Source: Paenibacillus woosongensis
GTDB taxonomy: Bacteria; Bacillota; Bacilli; Paenibacillales; Paenibacillaceae
Assembly (NCBI RefSeq): GCF_009725165.1
Contig: NZ_WNZW01000012.1
Coordinates: 1 to 64,000, forward strand
Length of the DNA: 64,000 nucleotides
Direction: 5' to 3'
Below are positions 62,615 to 64,000 of the stretch, piece by piece (the first letter of the stretch is position 1; every line of letters starts with the position of its first letter). The notes under the pieces are model-generated. The model was given only the letters and a program-made list of their open reading frames with translations. It made no database searches and was not told the DNA's origin. The position numbers and the translations under genes were made by a program.

Positions 62615-63181
62615 TTAACCCCTTTCCGAATAGGGCTGATTGGCTATCATTGCCCCGTAGCCGACTGGCGGCCCCAAAATCACGGATTCCCGAATGGGCG
62701 CAACGGCTCGTGCATAATCCTCTGCACGAATGCCATAGGCACGCTGCGCCACCTCTGCCGGCAGGAAACGCAGAAAATCCGAGCCATACACAATATCCGG
62801 CGTAGGCTGATCGAAAATCGTAAGCAGGTGGGCATGATCGCTTTCCGCGATAATCCAGTGAAACCAGCCTTTGGGTAACATACAGACTTGCCCGGGCTTT
62901 AAATGGTAGGAAATCAATCTTTGCGTAAATGGATCAAACACGGAGGTAATTACCTCTCCATGGATAACATATACCAGTTCGTTGACATTTGTATGCCAAT
63001 GCGGCTGGATAATGATGCCTTTCGTTAAATGTACATTGAAAAATCCGGTTTTTATCGCAGGAAGCTGTTCCCCGAATACTTGGGTAATATAATTATGCGG
63101 ATCGCGCTGATAGTTCAGCACCTGATTGGAATCCGCCGCCAGGCGCAAATTCGGATCTTGCAGAACGGGATCGATCATCAT
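62615..63181 (-). CDS. Cupin domain protein
   Basis: 188 residues. One germin-like cupin with the metal-site residues in PHWHTNVNELVYVIHGEV (HxH and Glu) and GWFHWIIAE further on. Similar single-domain cupins act as oxidases, decarboxylases or sugar-binding regulators. AAGGAGGATGCT precedes the ATG at 63181 (a second ATG follows at 63178). Function cannot be given. Confidence 0.85.
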   Translation of the reverse strand: MMIDPVLQDPNLRLAADSNQVLNYQRDPHNYITQVFGEQLPAIKTGFFNVHLTKGIIIQPHWHTNVNELVYVIHGEVITSVFDPFTQRLISYHLKPGQVCMLPKGWFHWIIAESDHAHLLTIFDQPTPDIVYGSDFLRFLPAEVAQRAYGIRAEDYARAVAPIRESVILGPPVGYGAMIANQPYSERG

Positions 63182-63270
63182 AGCATCCTCCTTGAATGGG
63201 TAAACGTCTATTCAACATATGCCCAGGATGCTCGATTTGCTACAGATGCGCCATGTACGATCTGAGACAT

Positions 63271-63294
63271 AAAAAGGGCGCCTTCACGGCACCC
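63271..63294 (-). terminator. Terminator of the YusW-like gene
   Basis: On the minus strand GGGTGCC pairs with GGCGCCC (one G-U), followed by TTTTTATG. Confidence 0.8.
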
Positions 63295-63311
63295 AAGCTG
63301 TACACAGATAA

Positions 63312-63998
63312 TTATTTATCGTCATTGTCTTGCTCATCATCGTCATCATCTTTATCGTCGCTGTCGATCTCGAGCTTCAATTGCTTCCCGCTGGAGAATT
63401 TAATTTTGAGCTCCAGCTCTTTGATTTGATCCTTGTTGATATCCAGCGCTGTCATCAGCTTCTCTGCGGCTTCCCTGCTGCTCATGCTGTCCGTTAAGCC
63501 AGCTTCGCCAAGAACCTTCTCTACATACTGCACGGCTTGCTGGCCTTTGAGCTTTTCCTTGTCTTTTTTGGCGCTGATTTCGACCTCGGCCTGGGCAGCT
63601 CCCTTTTTCTGCTTGTATTCCAGCTGTACTTTTTGCTTCCCTGTCAGCTCGGCCTCAAATTCGAATTCCTCAATCCCGCCTGCGTTTTGTTCCGGCCTCG
63701 GCTTTACTTCGGTTTTCTTATCCTTTTCCTTATCTTTTTCCTTTTCCTTTTCCTTAGAAACGGTTTCTTTCGCAGGTACAAGCTCAGCCTCCACCACATT
63801 GCCATCTTTTACGATCAATTTCACGGTATCGTTGACGGCAATTTGTTTGGCCAAAATAAGCTTATTGTAGCTCTTCACAGGCAGCTCAGAGGAAATTCCG
63901 TAAGATAACAATTGTTTGTTTACGGTCTCGATTTTGATTTTCCCCTGAACGGAGTTATTGCTGCTGTCCGCTGCTCCAGCCGAAAATTGAATTTCCTT
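63312..63998 (-). CDS. YusW-like protein, 5' end outside the window
   Basis: The minus-strand frame enters from the right edge; at least 228 residues are visible, ending in an acidic DSDDKDDDDDEQDNDDK tail. The C-terminal half matches the YusW-like domain, with YVEKVLGEAGLTDSM and AAEKLMTALDIN; before it is a linker of lysine and glutamate repeats (KEKEKEKDKEKDKK). Members are probable extracytoplasmic lipoproteins of unknown function. The start is not in the window. Confidence 0.75.
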   Translation of the reverse strand, partial: KEIQFSAGAADSSNNSVQGKIKIETVNKQLLSYGISSELPVKSYNKLILAKQIAVNDTVKLIVKDGNVVEAELVPAKETVSKEKEKEKDKEKDKKTEVKPRPEQNAGGIEEFEFEAELTGKQKVQLEYKQKKGAAQAEVEISAKKDKEKLKGQQAVQYVEKVLGEAGLTDSMSSREAAEKLMTALDINKDQIKELELKIKFSSGKQLKLEIDSDDKDDDDDEQDNDDK

Positions 63999-64000
63999 TA

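Overview
The window looks like a chromosomal segment of a spore-forming Gram-positive bacterium, most likely Paenibacillus or a close relative. Shine-Dalgarno sequences are strong (AAGGAGG type), TTG and GTG starts are frequent, and spore photoproduct lyase with its SplA partner, YpwA-type M32 carboxypeptidase, YusW-like, DUF6809 and DUF2871 proteins are present, together with a rich carbohydrate gene set. Base composition is near 50% GC by eye, interrupted by clearly AT-rich islands at about 6.6-14.6 kb and 31.0-32.8 kb. The genus call is inference from gene content only; there is no rRNA or tRNA in the window.

Layout. 0-0.13 kb: end of an IS3-type insertion sequence. 0.4-3.1 kb: a three-gene NMT1/SsuA-type ABC importer. 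3.3-6.6 kb: housekeeping genes (M32 carboxypeptidase, HesB-like protein, beta-carbonic anhydrase, DUF2871 membrane protein). 6.7-14.1 kb: an AT-rich stretch with an unusual cysteine-rich protein followed by a row of immunity-type genes (GAD-like/DUF1851, a broken SUKH gene, an Imm47-like gene, a pentapeptide-repeat gene, a frameshifted gene and a small L7/L12-like gene). 14.1-21.3 kb: a tightly spaced operon encoding a DcrB-like protein, a VgrG-type spike, a pentapeptide-repeat protein, a DUF1629/Imm11-like protein, a DUF4280 (PAAR-like) protein and a second VgrG fused to a predicted nuclease tip. 21.8-30.7 kb: a membrane-anchored protein, a large modular secreted GH3 enzyme and a multiple-monosaccharide ABC importer. 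31-33.1 kb: an AT-rich orphan gene with a PD-(D/E)XK-like motif and a decayed carbohydrate-binding gene end. 33.2-35.3 kb: class I aldolase and a FUSC protein. 35.3-40.6 kb: a five-gene xanthine dehydrogenase operon (pucD-C-E-A-B order). 40.8-48.8 kb: a membrane protein, a truncated histidine kinase, SelO, a macrolide-type glycosyltransferase, an MFS pump with a divergent LysR regulator, and an AraC-GyrI regulator. 49-54.6 kb: a 15-bp degenerate repeat array and an operon with a PLP decarboxylase, its conserved partner, an S9 peptidase and a 58-residue protein. 54.8-58.5 kb: splAB, an AA10 chitin-active monooxygenase and an exported protein. 59.2-64 kb: TetR regulator, methionine aminopeptidase, SRPBCC protein, UvrC-like GIY-YIG nuclease, cupin and a truncated YusW-like gene.

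The most notable system is the spike/toxin/immunity locus at 7.7-21.3 kb. It has two VgrG-like spikes, a PAAR-like tip candidate, a DcrB/DUF1795-like protein (in Gram-negative type VI systems a chaperone fold), an Imm11-like and a pentapeptide protein, and a C-terminal nuclease tip followed by an immunity array, yet no sheath, tube, baseplate or ATPase gene is seen here. The nuclease tip and everything downstream are AT-rich while the spike genes are GC-rich, which fits exchange of toxin tip plus immunity genes. How such a spike would leave a Gram-positive cell is an open question. The second candidate is the orphan AT-rich gene at 31-32.7 kb with a D-x12-E-x-K nuclease-like signature.
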